This document shows, one piece after another, positions 26,673-35,745 of a stretch of DNA of 64,000 bases; the stretch's first letter is position 1; each line of letters opens with the position of its first letter. The notes beneath the pieces are model-generated. The model worked only from the letters and a program-made list of their open reading frames with translations. It was not told where the DNA came from and made no database searches. The stretch comes from JAGQPD01 sp020426865 (GTDB taxonomy: Bacteria; Planctomycetota; Planctomycetia; Pirellulales; Pirellulaceae), in the NCBI GenBank assembly GCA_041399065.1, contig JAWKTN010000010.1, positions 62,001 to 126,000 on the forward strand. The letters are read 5' to 3'. The translations under genes and the position numbers were made by a program.

Positions 26673-28145
26673 ATGACGATGCCAAGTTACCGGACATTGC
26701 CACCTATTGGCGTTGCCTCGTGCTGTAACAGGTGGTCGTTGTGGCGGACGATCTCGTGGCTCTTGTGCTGTCTGCTGCTGGCTCTGTTATCACGGACAAC
26801 GTGCATAGCGGAAGAGGCGGAAGGAGTTTCTACTTCCAGTCTGTCTACATCCAGTCTGCCCGTTGAGCGTGGGGACGCATCGGTCTCTTTCACTCGAGAA
26901 ATTGCGCCTGTCCTATTCCACAGATGTCGAGCCTGTCACAACGATCGCCTTGCGGAAGGGGGCTTTCGCGTGACGAGCTATCGGGCAGTGCTGTCGAAAG
27001 GAGAGTCAGGCGTGGCCATCGTTCCGGGCGACAGTGGCGATTCACTACTGTGTCAGCTGTTGCGTGACGGCTCAATGCCCAAGGACGCCGATCCACTTAC
27101 AGAGCAAGAACTGGAGCTGATCGAGAAGTGGGTTGACTTGGGTGCTCGGCTCGACGACGGTGTCGATGGCGATGCGCCGCTGATTCGTGTCATGCCGCGG
27201 CAAACGCAGCCTAAGCCGCCGGAATGCTACCCAGTGCCAGTGCCCGTCATTGCACTTGCTGCGCATCCCAACGGCAAATGGCTCGCCAGTGGCGGATATC
27301 ATGAGATTCTGTTGTGGTCGCTTGACGACGGGATGCTTGTTCATAGGTTTACCGACGTGGCGGAACGCGTCAACGCGTTGGCATTCGATCCGACGGGTAA
27401 ACAGCTGGCGGCTTGCAGTGGCACGCCCGGTCAAATCGGAGAATTGCAAATCTTTGCCGTGGAAAGCGGGCAGATGTTGCACAGCCTGGCGGTTACGGAA
27501 GACGAATTATTGACGGTGGCGTATTCGCCCGATGGCAAGAAACTGGCAGCCGGAGGGGCCACCGCCGAGCTCTATCTTTTGGACGTTGACGGCGAGTCAT
27601 ACACACTGAATCGGCAGTGGAAAGATCACGCTGATTGGATCAATGATGTCAGGTGGTCGCAAAACGGCCAGTATGTGGTAACCGCCAGCCGAGACAAAAC
27701 GGCAAAGGTGTATGACGTGGAGAAGCGACAAGGGATCGTGACATTTCGGGGGCACGGCAAGAACGTCATCCGGGCGTTGTTTGTCGACGGAGCGCAGCAG
27801 GTTGTCAGCGCTGGTGACGATTTGCAGCTGCGGAAGTGGAATATCGAGGATGGCAAGGAGGTCGGCAAGGTTTCGGGGTTTGCGACAAGTTTCACCGGAC
27901 TGCTTTGTGGCAATGATTCGGAGCTGGTAACCAGCACGCTTGGCGGCTGTGTGCGAGTCCACGAACATCTTGAGGGGAAAATGCGGCGAGAGCTACTCAA
28001 GGACGCTGTACCGATCGTGAGCCTGATAGGGCTAAACGACAATCGATTCTGCTACGGAGATTTCGAAGGGACCATTCATATCATCGACGGCGGCACGGGG
28101 GAAGTGGCGGCAAAGTGGCTGGCGATCCCAAGGAAGGACCAGTAA
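26673..28145 (+). CDS. Planctomycete cytochrome c-like domain plus WD40 repeat protein
   Basis: 490 residues. A signal sequence (WLLCCLLLALLSRTTCIAEEA) is followed by a planctomycete-type c-heme domain at about 60-135: PVLFHRCRACHNDRLAEGGF with one CxxCH, and a distal Met region in DGSMPKDADPLTE. From about residue 185 come six or seven WD40 blades (LAAHPNGKWLASGGYHEILL, VAYSPDGKKLAAGGATAEL, WINDVRWSQNGQYVVTASRD, RALFVDGAQQVVSAGDD). It is probably a periplasmic, membrane-bound scaffold with a redox or sensory heme. It closes the DUF1549-DUF1501 operon; ATG 26673 is chosen over an in-frame TTG at 26646. Confidence 0.87.
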   Translation: MTMPSYRTLPPIGVASCCNRWSLWRTISWLLCCLLLALLSRTTCIAEEAEGVSTSSLSTSSLPVERGDASVSFTREIAPVLFHRCRACHNDRLAEGGFRVTSYRAVLSKGESGVAIVPGDSGDSLLCQLLRDGSMPKDADPLTEQELELIEKWVDLGARLDDGVDGDAPLIRVMPRQTQPKPPECYPVPVPVIALAAHPNGKWLASGGYHEILLWSLDDGMLVHRFTDVAERVNALAFDPTGKQLAACSGTPGQIGELQIFAVESGQMLHSLAVTEDELLTVAYSPDGKKLAAGGATAELYLLDVDGESYTLNRQWKDHADWINDVRWSQNGQYVVTASRDKTAKVYDVEKRQGIVTFRGHGKNVIRALFVDGAQQVVSAGDDLQLRKWNIEDGKEVGKVSGFATSFTGLLCGNDSELVTSTLGGCVRVHEHLEGKMRRELLKDAVPIVSLIGLNDNRFCYGDFEGTIHIIDGGTGEVAAKWLAIPRKDQ

Positions 28146-28167
28146 ACCGCTCGGTGCCCGGTGCAAG

Positions 28168-29304
28168 TCAAAAGGGCAAGATTTCGACGTTTAGTATTCG
28201 CTCGTACATCCAAACGGCGGCGACGACAGCTACCAGCACGGAGCCGCCGCGCAAGATTCCCCAGTGATATAGCTTCGAATCTCGCAGCAGGAACAAGAGG
28301 GGGAGAACAACCAGCACAATGGCCAGTTGGCCGACTTCGACGCCCAAGTTAAATCCGAGCAACGACGAAGCTAAAGCGAGGTGACGAAGTCCCAAGTCAC
28401 TCAAGACATTGGCAAATCCGAAGCCGTGGATCAGTCCAAACCCAAACGCCACGGTCCAGCTTGGCAAAGTAGAAACCCGGAATAGGTTGAGGCACGCGCT
28501 GACGATGATCGAAAACGCAATCGCCGATTCCACCATCGATCCTGGGATTGTGACGTATTGCATGACAGCGAGCCAGAGAGTGATGGAATGTGCGAGCGTG
28601 AACATTGTGACGACCTTTAGGACAGACGTCCACGCAGGGCGAAAGGTCGGCACGGAGCGCCACGTTCCATCCTTCGAAACGACGACGGCGGGAGCCAATA
28701 GCGTAAGCAAAAAAAGAATGTGGTCGAACCCAATCCAGATATGCCAAATACCTTCACGAAAGAATTCTGCAAGTGGAGTTGCCGATGTGGCGCGTCCGGG
28801 ACGAATTTCCACGGTGTTGGCATTCGGGCTTAGAATATGAGTTGTAACCTGTTGACCGTCATTGAACAGGATCAGGCCACGGTGCGTCGGGTCGACATCG
28901 AAGAGCAGACTGTAGCAGATTTTCAAGGAACGCGGTTTGGGTGGGCAATTCGTGTCGATCAACAGGACGGCATAGGCACCGTCGCTATGCGTACACACCA
29001 ACAAATCGCGAATACGGGGACAGCATTCAACACCGTCTGCGGTGAATTGGATCCGGCTGATGGCATGTGCAACAATGGCTTGCCGCTGGTGGCGAAGTTC
29101 TCGCCAGGTGATATTGCCATCTTGGTCTGCGTCGAGGCCGACTAGGATTTCAAGATCTTTGAGAGCGATGTCCCATTCTGTCACGAAGGAGTCGCCCTGG
29201 AGTTCGATTCGTAAGTAGCTGTCACTTGGTTTGTGGCCAAGGCAACTGTTGGGTAGGCCAAGCAGAAGAAGGCAGCACCCGAGTACGATACGAACGGATA
29301 TCAT
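28168..29304 (-). CDS. HupE/UreJ-like membrane protein with EF-hand-like loop
   Basis: 378 residues: signal peptide (IVLGCCLLLLGLPNSCLG), an exported domain with an EF-hand-like calcium loop (DADQDGNITWRE, about 56-67), then about seven helices from residue 190. The membrane part holds GIWHIWIGFDHILFLLTLL, FTLAHSITLWLA and FGFGLIHGFGFANVL, the His/Asp pattern of HupE/UreJ-type proteins, some of which are nickel or cobalt permeases. In many genomes this long version sits next to DUF4331 and TPR genes, as it does here. The ATG is 1 base from the TPR gene's stop. It is the last gene of the sigma/DUF4394/DUF4331 module. Confidence 0.85.
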   Translation of the reverse strand: MISVRIVLGCCLLLLGLPNSCLGHKPSDSYLRIELQGDSFVTEWDIALKDLEILVGLDADQDGNITWRELRHQRQAIVAHAISRIQFTADGVECCPRIRDLLVCTHSDGAYAVLLIDTNCPPKPRSLKICYSLLFDVDPTHRGLILFNDGQQVTTHILSPNANTVEIRPGRATSATPLAEFFREGIWHIWIGFDHILFLLTLLAPAVVVSKDGTWRSVPTFRPAWTSVLKVVTMFTLAHSITLWLAVMQYVTIPGSMVESAIAFSIIVSACLNLFRVSTLPSWTVAFGFGLIHGFGFANVLSDLGLRHLALASSLLGFNLGVEVGQLAIVLVVLPLLFLLRDSKLYHWGILRGGSVLVAVVAAVWMYERILNVEILPF

Positions 29305-29305
29305 G

Positions 29306-30526
29306 TCATTGTCGTTTCAGTTCTTGAACCAGCCGTTGTAATTGGACGTCCTGAGTGTTGTGACGCTCGAGGAAATCGACAACTGGCTGTGCCGCAGTGG
29401 GCATATTGGCTGCTATCGCCGCTTCCAAGACATTGCGAGAATCTCGCACGTCCTTTTGGTTTTCCCAATTCGACAGGGCAATGCGAAGTGCTTGCCCGGC
29501 ATTTCCCTTCACTTCCAATTCGAAGCGCGCCTCGTATTTGCCATGGGTATCGCCACCCCTGAGGCGGATTTCGTCGAATCGACTTTGCAGTTCCTTTTTC
29601 GTGCGCCGTGCCAATCCGGAATCGTCAAGCCTATGAGCAGCGATCGAGAGACTCAATAACACGCCGTTATCGTTTGTATGGGCATCGAGAAGCATGGGGA
29701 CTTCGCGGGCTCGCCCGTGGTCGAGTAGAAAATCCGCATACTCACGTAACAGGTATCTGTCATTGGGAGTCAGCTTCAAACCAGTTTTAAAGTGACCTTC
29801 TGCTTCAGGAACGTGTCCCAGGGCCATGGCAAGCTGCGCTTGCATGGTCACAATCCAGCGAACGGTACTTGGCCACTTTGACTGTGCCAATGGCAATATT
29901 CTTTCCGCTTCAGCATAGGCTCTTTCAGCGTTACCCGTTGCCCCTTCGAGTGGAATGCGGCAAAGTGATGCAACAAAGGGTTCTGCAAAGGTCTCAAGTC
30001 GTTGGTGCGTTTGCCACGCCTCGTCATATCTCCCTTGAACCCGGTAGATGTTTATCATCTCAATATAGGCTTGGGCGTTTCGCGGGTAACGAACTAGCAG
30101 TTGATCGAGATCGATCAGGGCGTCATCATACTGATGGTCCTTCTCGTGCAGTTTGGCACGCAATCGCAATACGGTAGCTGGTGGCGAACTCATGTTCCAC
30201 CAGGAATCGAGGGCAGCCCTCGCATAACCAAAGAAGCGCGGGTCACCCTCCTCGCTACCAATTGTGATGTAGTGCTTCGCCACTAAAGATGCCATGTCAG
30301 CGTCATTGGGGTGCATTGCTAGTTGTTCCCTTAACTTCCTCAATTCGCTGGCGTTACCTCGGAACGAGGTGGGGAGTACCTCTAGTACCGCATCATCGGA
30401 TTGGGGTATCGTCGGTGGGCTACCGGCCAATCCTGTGGCAGTCTGCCCCGCAATTGCGATGGCAAGCAGCAACCGATGGCAGCGGCTAATGAGACGAAGT
30501 ATTCGTTGCCTCGCAGGAATCAACAT
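29306..30526 (-). CDS. Exported tetratricopeptide-repeat protein
   Basis: 406 residues with a signal peptide (LLLAIAIAGQTATGLAG). Helical repeat units with TPR spacing are visible: AMHPNDADMASLVAKHYI, DALIDLDQLLVRYPRNAQAY, GRYDEAWQTHQRL, GNAERAYAEAERIL, GHVPEAEGHFKTGLKLTPND and DRYLLREYADFLL. It is probably a periplasmic adaptor that brings the DUF4331 and HupE-like products together. It lies 15 bases after the DUF4331 gene and 1 base before the HupE-like gene, so the three are almost certainly one transcript. No catalytic motif. Confidence 0.85.
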   Translation of the reverse strand: MLIPARQRILRLISRCHRLLLAIAIAGQTATGLAGSPPTIPQSDDAVLEVLPTSFRGNASELRKLREQLAMHPNDADMASLVAKHYITIGSEEGDPRFFGYARAALDSWWNMSSPPATVLRLRAKLHEKDHQYDDALIDLDQLLVRYPRNAQAYIEMINIYRVQGRYDEAWQTHQRLETFAEPFVASLCRIPLEGATGNAERAYAEAERILPLAQSKWPSTVRWIVTMQAQLAMALGHVPEAEGHFKTGLKLTPNDRYLLREYADFLLDHGRAREVPMLLDAHTNDNGVLLSLSIAAHRLDDSGLARRTKKELQSRFDEIRLRGGDTHGKYEARFELEVKGNAGQALRIALSNWENQKDVRDSRNVLEAAIAANMPTAAQPVVDFLERHNTQDVQLQRLVQELKRQ

Positions 30527-30541
30527 GGGAAACCACGATCA

Positions 30542-31588
30542 TTAGACCCAGGAGCTGGTAGCAGAAGGCCGCCTGCGATGTCCATAAAACGTTAGGGCGG
30601 CGAGGCCCATAACTACCAGTCCACCGGACGGTTCAGGGACGTTTTGTGGTGCAAGATACGGAAATGCGTTCGAGAACGCCTGGTCGTTGGCGTCAACTCC
30701 GTCGCCAACGACGGCCCCCGCCGACAAAAGTTGAAGTTCGGCATCAATGACATCATCGGTCAATCTGCGTCCGTTAAGGAATCCCGAGCTACTGGACGTA
30801 TCAAAAGTCAAGATGTCGGGAAGCAGAACAGGGGTCAAGTCCGCGGCATTTTGAGTATTGCTCAACCCTTCAATCGCTGCCATCACTTCAGCGCCGAAGT
30901 TGGCAGCATCGTCTTTCGGTTCTCCGACATTGAAGTCGTTCTTTCGAGCTGCCGGAATCAAGGCCGTGTTGATCGCCGGACGCCCCATCCGATCTTGTTG
31001 GATTCCGCTGCGAGTGGTTCGAGCCCACACGCCGACATTCGAGCTACCGAGTTCGGATCGAGGTATCTCGAGGATGATCGCTGACACGTTGGCGCCTGCG
31101 AAAGAGTCCTCCCCGGTAAAGGCAAAGCCATTTCGAAACCCGGCCAGGTCGAAGAAGAAGGGGTCATCGAAGACGCCCGCTCGGATCATTCCTCCACCGG
31201 CCAACGCAATATCTGTCCCAACCGTTCCGGTTCCAAGCGTCTCGGAATCCCGCCAAACAAAAAGATCCTGACCATTAGCTGACGGTGAGAATCTCGTGCG
31301 GTAAGTAATGTCCGCCATTGCATCTCCGTTGCTATCGACTTGTAGCTCATAGTCAACATCAGTGCCAAAGTCTGTTGGGCTGATAGCGCCTGCGAACGGA
31401 TTGACGGTCATAATCAGCACAGCATTGTCAGGATTGGACGGCGACTGGAACGCGTACAGATCATTCACGTCGACCTGGCCGTCTCCGTCCAATGCCGGCG
31501 CATCCAGATGGTCCGCCGCGCGAAGCGTCGCTGCGGAAATCAGGATTGATGCAAAAAACAATGCAAGTGATCGAGCGTGAAATAACAT
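30542..31588 (-). CDS. DUF4331 protein with PEP-CTERM tail
   Basis: 348 residues from ATG 31588. A signal peptide (LALFFASILISAATLRA) is followed immediately by AADHLDAPAL, the conserved HLDAP start of DUF4331, and then GQVDVNDLYAFQSP, DVDYELQVDSNGDA, and SAIILEIPRSELG. The end, VPEPSGGLVVMGLAALTFYGHRRR, is a PEP-CTERM signal: PEP motif, hydrophobic helix, basic tail. Function of DUF4331 is unknown; it is an all-beta exported protein often found with HupE-like and TPR genes. The chosen ATG has a strong Shine-Dalgarno that overlaps the stop of the DUF4394 gene. Confidence 0.9.
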   Translation of the reverse strand: MLFHARSLALFFASILISAATLRAADHLDAPALDGDGQVDVNDLYAFQSPSNPDNAVLIMTVNPFAGAISPTDFGTDVDYELQVDSNGDAMADITYRTRFSPSANGQDLFVWRDSETLGTGTVGTDIALAGGGMIRAGVFDDPFFFDLAGFRNGFAFTGEDSFAGANVSAIILEIPRSELGSSNVGVWARTTRSGIQQDRMGRPAINTALIPAARKNDFNVGEPKDDAANFGAEVMAAIEGLSNTQNAADLTPVLLPDILTFDTSSSSGFLNGRRLTDDVIDAELQLLSAGAVVGDGVDANDQAFSNAFPYLAPQNVPEPSGGLVVMGLAALTFYGHRRRPSATSSWV

Positions 31589-31591
31589 TCT

Positions 31592-31599
31592 TCCTCCTA
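31592..31599 (-). promoter_or_regulatory. Ribosome-binding site for the DUF4331 gene
   Basis: On the minus strand TAGGAGGAAG precedes the ATG at 31588 by the normal spacing. It decides this start over the longer open frame to 31693, and it includes the TAG stop of the DUF4394 gene, so the two genes are translationally coupled. Confidence 0.8.
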
Positions 31600-32469
31600 A
31601 CGCGTTCGGAGATACGACATGGTTACCAAAGTCAGGAACGTCAGCAAACCTAACGAATTGGGTTCCGGTACCGGATTGGCTGCCAAACCCCAAACGGTGT
31701 ACGGAATCGCCCCGATAGACGTGGCGGCGCCCGTGTCAAGGTCGATGGAGTAGAGTGTCGATGTCACACTTCCAACGCCGTCAGACATGGCGGCAAAGGC
31801 GTTGCCCGTTGTGGCAATGTCGAATCCTCCGATGTCTTCCGCATCAACTCCAAGCGGACCGATCGTCCCCAGAGTCCCAGCATTGTTCGCTTGGGAAACA
31901 AGGATATCAAGATTTGAATCGATGGCGCGCAGCTGCGTGGAGGTTGCCAGCGCGCCGAATACGACTCCGTCGTAGGCGTGGTGGACGACGTTGGGTTGTG
32001 CTCCCTCATTCACGTCTCCCGTACCGTACGCAACCGCAAATGTCGTCGCCACATTGGCATTTCCGGTATCTGGGTGGGCAACCAGGTTCTGGTCGGCATC
32101 GCTGACGATACGAATTCGGTCAATGACAGGATTGAAGTCGAAGCCGAAGTTGCCACCGTTGAGGGCGTCCGTAAACCCCGAGCCGACTTTGGTTGCAATC
32201 CCCGTCGACGCTGCGATCGTATAGATCGCACTACCGCTACTCAACCCGTAGAGCTCGCCGGTCAGCGGTCGATAATCGATTGCAAGTAGCTGCTCGGAAT
32301 TGCCGAGGCCGGAAATGACGGCTGTCGCGCCGACTGCGGGGGTTGCGCTGTCGAACACGTAAAGCAATTGTTCGCCTACAACCGGTTCGACTAAAGCCAC
32401 GAGTTGCTCGCCGGAAGCTGCAGTAGAGAGCAGCAGGACGAAGGTCACTGCAGTAGATCGGTACATCAT
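31597..32469 (-). CDS. DUF4394 protein with PEP-CTERM tail
   Basis: 290 residues from ATG 32469 (MMYRSTAVTFVLLLSTAASG, a signal peptide). The DUF4394 pattern is clear: LLAIDYRPLTGELYGLSS, STGIATKVGSGF, FGFDFNPVIDRIRIVSDADQ, LRAIDSNLDILVSQ and LYSIDLDTGAATSIG, a repeating beta-propeller-like fold. It ends VPEPNSLGLLTFLTLVTMSYL plus a basic tip, a PEP-CTERM sorting signal. It is probably a surface or extracellular protein of the same module as DUF4331. The frame is open to 32670, but the signal peptide fixes the start. A 238-base gap separates it from the anti-sigma gene and may hold a sigma-dependent promoter. Confidence 0.88.
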   Translation of the reverse strand: MMYRSTAVTFVLLLSTAASGEQLVALVEPVVGEQLLYVFDSATPAVGATAVISGLGNSEQLLAIDYRPLTGELYGLSSGSAIYTIAASTGIATKVGSGFTDALNGGNFGFDFNPVIDRIRIVSDADQNLVAHPDTGNANVATTFAVAYGTGDVNEGAQPNVVHHAYDGVVFGALATSTQLRAIDSNLDILVSQANNAGTLGTIGPLGVDAEDIGGFDIATTGNAFAAMSDGVGSVTSTLYSIDLDTGAATSIGAIPYTVWGLAANPVPEPNSLGLLTFLTLVTMSYLRTR

Positions 32470-32707
32470 GGTTGGTCTCTCTTGGATCTGGTTACACTTT
32501 GACGTGACGTGATGATCAGACCCGAGTTGATGACGGACGTGCCGGCAGACAAAACGCAGTAGGATCATCGAGACGACACCATGTGTACGAAGCGCCGCGT
32601 TCGGTGGATGCAGCCTTTGATGAAAACCAAAAGAATTGTCGAGAATTCGCGGTGGTCGTTCATCGACCAACTTGACCGATGCGCGGCCAAGTGAGAACCA
32701 AATAGAG

Positions 32708-33481
32708 TCACTCGGTGGGCACCGAGGCGAGCATTCTTATTTCGGTTGATGGGGTAGTGGACTCCGCGTCTGTTTCCGAAGTCACAATGACCTCTCGAAT
32801 TGACGAGAGCTCTTCCGGGAGTGCCACAATCGCCGCTCCCAATTGGCGGTCGTCGACATCAATACTTACGGAACTGAACACCATTCCTTGTTGATCGATC
32901 AACCACAACTTGTAAAGGTGTCCAGAATTAGCTGGCAGATCGTACGCGAAAAAGTGTCCCTCGTGGGAGATCATGTCGTATAACAGATAGCCCTCAACGC
33001 GATCGTTGTTCCCCGCGGCGTGGAGGGAAACGTAGCGGATATCGGGTGTGGAAAAGGCCTGATCCAGCTCCTTTAGACGGCCAAGCTGGCGAGCGAACTC
33101 TCTGACTTGTTTCAAGTCGCTGTCTGCAGACGGTGCCTGTGGGTAAAACAACCGCGGACCGAGAATCGTCCCCGTTAGCAGCGCCACAAGCACACTGGCG
33201 GCAAGCACATACTTCAAGACCCCATGCGTCCACATCGGCCTCGCTGGTTGGCTGACCACGACCTGTTGCCCGTCAAGGACTTGTTGCATAACCAATGCTT
33301 CGAAATCTGGTCGCACAAGTGGCCGCGGCAGGGATTGCGGGATCAGCAGCCACGCTTCCTGCATGATGTGATACTGTTCATCGCAATGCTGACACGCGGC
33401 TCGGTGCTGTTCGAGCTCCGGTGGCAGGCCGTTATCGGGCCCCAGGTCGACCACGAGGCGATTGAATTCGTTACAGTCCAT
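32708..33481 (-). CDS. RskA-like anti-sigma factor
   Basis: 257 residues. The N-terminal cytosolic domain carries HRAACQHC, the zinc-type anti-sigma motif. One membrane helix (YVLAASVLVALLTGTILG) lies at about 90-108. The extracytoplasmic domain resembles RskA: VEGYLLYDMISHEGHFFAYDLP, YKLWLIDQQG and ALPEELSSIREVIVTSE. Such proteins hold an ECF sigma factor inactive at the membrane until regulated proteolysis. The gene starts 2 bases after the sigma gene, the usual sigma/anti-sigma arrangement. It probably controls the downstream DUF4394-DUF4331-TPR-HupE genes. Confidence 0.87.
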   Translation of the reverse strand: MDCNEFNRLVVDLGPDNGLPPELEQHRAACQHCDEQYHIMQEAWLLIPQSLPRPLVRPDFEALVMQQVLDGQQVVVSQPARPMWTHGVLKYVLAASVLVALLTGTILGPRLFYPQAPSADSDLKQVREFARQLGRLKELDQAFSTPDIRYVSLHAAGNNDRVEGYLLYDMISHEGHFFAYDLPANSGHLYKLWLIDQQGMVFSSVSIDVDDRQLGAAIVALPEELSSIREVIVTSETDAESTTPSTEIRMLASVPTE

Positions 33482-33483
33482 GC

Positions 33484-34053
33484 TTACGAATCTCCCGAGG
33501 CGTGAGTCTTCAAGGCCTTCTGCAGTTTGGCGAGACCTCGTCGAATGTGTGACTTCACGGTTCCCAATGGAAGATTCAGTCGCGATGCAACTTGTGAATG
33601 CGACAGTCCCTCGTAGAATGTGAGTTCCAGGGCCATGCGTTGCTCCTGATCAAGATCTCCCAATGCTTGGCACGCCCGGACTTCCGCTTCCGATCGTATC
33701 AGGTCCTCACTCGGTGAATTCTCTTCGAAAAGTGAACTTGTATTCGCCTCTACCATCGCAATTAGAGCATTGGAGTGATTTTGATTCCGGACCTGGGCCC
33801 GGTAACGATCTATCGCACGGGACCGTACCAACATTAACAGGTATGCCCTCGGTTTCGCTCGACTACCATCATATCGGCTGCGTTTGTTCCACAGTTCGAG
33901 GAAAGCTTCCGATACCACGTCTTCGGCGTCTTGCCAGTTTCGCAGAATACGACGTGCTAAAGCGAGTGATTCGGCCGAATATCGCCGAAAAAATTGGCGA
34001 AATGCGTCCGGATCACCCTCGGTGACCGCAGCGAGGAGTTCCGCATCGTCCAT
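33484..34053 (-). CDS. ECF RNA polymerase sigma factor, SigK-like
   Basis: About 189 residues from ATG 34053 (MDDAELLAAVTEGDPDAF). Region 2 has FFRRYSAESLALARRILRNW QDAEDVVSEAFLELW with YLLMLVRSRAIDRYR; region 4 has MALELTFYEGLSHSQVASRL followed by PLGTVKSHIRRGLAKL, the helix-turn-helix that reads the -35 element. I prefer 34053 because region 2 begins there and GGAGGAG lies about 12 bases upstream. Another ATG at 34134 is possible, while the open frame to 34296 overlaps the neighbouring gene. It is paired with the RskA-like anti-sigma factor. Confidence 0.88.
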   Translation of the reverse strand: MDDAELLAAVTEGDPDAFRQFFRRYSAESLALARRILRNWQDAEDVVSEAFLELWNKRSRYDGSRAKPRAYLLMLVRSRAIDRYRAQVRNQNHSNALIAMVEANTSSLFEENSPSEDLIRSEAEVRACQALGDLDQEQRMALELTFYEGLSHSQVASRLNLPLGTVKSHIRRGLAKLQKALKTHASGDS

Positions 34054-34252
34054 ACAGCTGCGATTCTCCTCCGTCACATATTCAATTTCGTGCGTTCGAT
34101 GGCCTGTAGGTCTAACTGTCTCGGCGGTTTCCATGGGCGGTGTCCAAGAGTATCTACGTCTTGGACAACGGATCCGATGCAGCGGGGGGAGCAAATTCAC
34201 AAATTGTCGCAGAGTCTGGCTGGTTGAAGAACTCAATTTTGGACCAGGCTTG

Positions 34253-34837
34253 TCAGATAACGTCCCCCAGCGTTCGATTGGATCCATCTTGGTCATTGTA
34301 CGAGCGGACGGGAAATACCCCGTCGGTCATCCAGCAGTCCTCGAACGGCGCAAGCGTCTGTTTGGACAGCACCCACACAAAAAAATGGAATTGCCGGTCC
34401 TTGACTAATGTTACCAAAACGCGCGCTCGTCCTTCGGCAAACCTGGGATGTCCGATCAATATTCGGTCTGGCGACGTCAGGAACACGTACGGTTCGGATC
34501 GCACCATGCGACCAAAACGTTCGATCGGGCCGGTCACGGCCACATTGTCTGGCGACGCGAAAGTCATACACTGACGAATCCCTTGGGTAAGGTCGTCGCA
34601 ACCGAGTCCCGCCACTTGTATCCGCACGACGTCGTCCGGCGCAAGGTCGGCGTCAGGTTGCCGAGCGGGCACGAATCGCGTTTGCGTGGGTTCCCCCTGA
34701 TCGGCGTTTTCCGCATCGGCACGATCGAAAGCCGAAATCAACGCGAAGGCAATGCAATACGCAACAGCAATGCAAAAAGTTGGCAGCAAGAAGCGAATGA
34801 TTCGGGCAATTCTTTGCATGCGGCACACGCTGTCCAT
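34253..34837 (-). CDS. Exported conserved hypothetical protein, DUF4864-like
   Basis: 194 residues. A signal peptide or anchor (FLLPTFCIAVAYCIAFALI) leads into a domain with DVVRIQVAGLGCDD, MTFASPDNVAVTGPIERF, MVRSEPYVFL, FHFFVWVLSKQ and CWMTDGVFPV. The sequence FASPxNxxxTGPxxRFxxMV with a late CWMTDxVxPV resembles conserved proteins of cyanobacteria and plants annotated as DUF4864-like. I cannot confirm this without a search. It lies upstream of the ECF sigma gene on the same strand with about 200 bases between. Function unknown. Confidence 0.7.
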   Translation of the reverse strand: MDSVCRMQRIARIIRFLLPTFCIAVAYCIAFALISAFDRADAENADQGEPTQTRFVPARQPDADLAPDDVVRIQVAGLGCDDLTQGIRQCMTFASPDNVAVTGPIERFGRMVRSEPYVFLTSPDRILIGHPRFAEGRARVLVTLVKDRQFHFFVWVLSKQTLAPFEDCWMTDGVFPVRSYNDQDGSNRTLGDVI

Positions 34838-35130
34838 GACGGGGTAAACACGTCTTAGTCTTTTTTCAATGATGGTATGACTTAGTCGACAAACTGCAAC
34901 GGAAAGGCGAAAAAATCAGCGACCAGAGAACATTGTAACTGACGAATATCATCTGGCAAGGAACTGGTACCATTCGCGGGGGCTATGGTGGTTCCGTCCA
35001 GAAATGTAGATTTGGGGCATCAAGGATGCCGTGTAGGCAATACAGATTCGCTTAATACATTGAATTCGACCCGGGGGTCCGTGTATAACAGCGATGTGGC
35101 CGTACTTATGAGCTGGTATACGCGGACGCG
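34838..35130. other. Left boundary of the accessory island
   Basis: About 290 bases with no gene recognised. Base composition becomes visibly more AT-rich than on the left. The frame of the following propeller fragment is open only from a TAA near 35086. Confidence 0.4.
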
Positions 35131-35745
35131 ATGGTTGAGCCGTGGCGGTGGCGAACCTTCCCCGAGCTAAGTGGACTTGGGGCCCAGTGTATGGCACAGT
35201 CGCCCGATGGCGTGTTGTGGTTTGGTACTCTCGACGGCGTCTGGACGTGTGACGGTTATGACTGGCGATGGCACACGGAGCCAGGTAACCCTGATGGCAA
35301 CATAGTGTCTCTTTGTTGCGGTCCGGATGGAAAGATGATGGTGGCCGTGTCCGACGGCGTTGTCAAGTACAATGACGGAACCTGGTCGCGCGTTTTTCCC
35401 AAAGATTCTCGAGATGACGGTTGGGAGATTCGCAAGGTCGTTGCCAGTCGCGATGGATCAATCTGGCTTGCCACGTCGCGCGGGGCAGTCCAAATACAGG
35501 ATTCGCAACCGACGCTCTATACGAGTCCGGACCTGGAAATTGGCACTGATGCGTCTGTCACATCGCTTGCGAACATAGAAGTGTTTCCCGATACCATTAG
35601 TCAGTATCCACGGCCACCGGCACGAGCCGGCGCCCGATATGATCTAGTAGATATCCGTGAAGATCTGTCGGGGCAAATCTGGATGGGAACGGATGGCGGG
35701 GAAATCATCTGCACAGATGGTACGACGCACAGACTGGTCGCTTGA
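35131..35745 (+). pseudogene. Two-component-regulator-type beta-propeller fragment
   Basis: 204 residues with repeated propeller blades: MAQSPDGVLWFGTLDGVWTC, VSLCCGPDGKMMVAVSDGV, KVVASRDGSIWLATSRGAV and IREDLSGQIWMGTDGGEII. This is the Reg_prop pattern of extracellular sensor propellers, which normally has 10-14 blades and then a kinase or other module. There is no signal peptide and no Shine-Dalgarno before the ATG, and the C-terminus runs into DNA that, in another frame, encodes an RHS protein end (from about 35712). I read it as the remnant of a larger gene cut at both ends, but a short expressed protein cannot be excluded. Confidence 0.6.
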
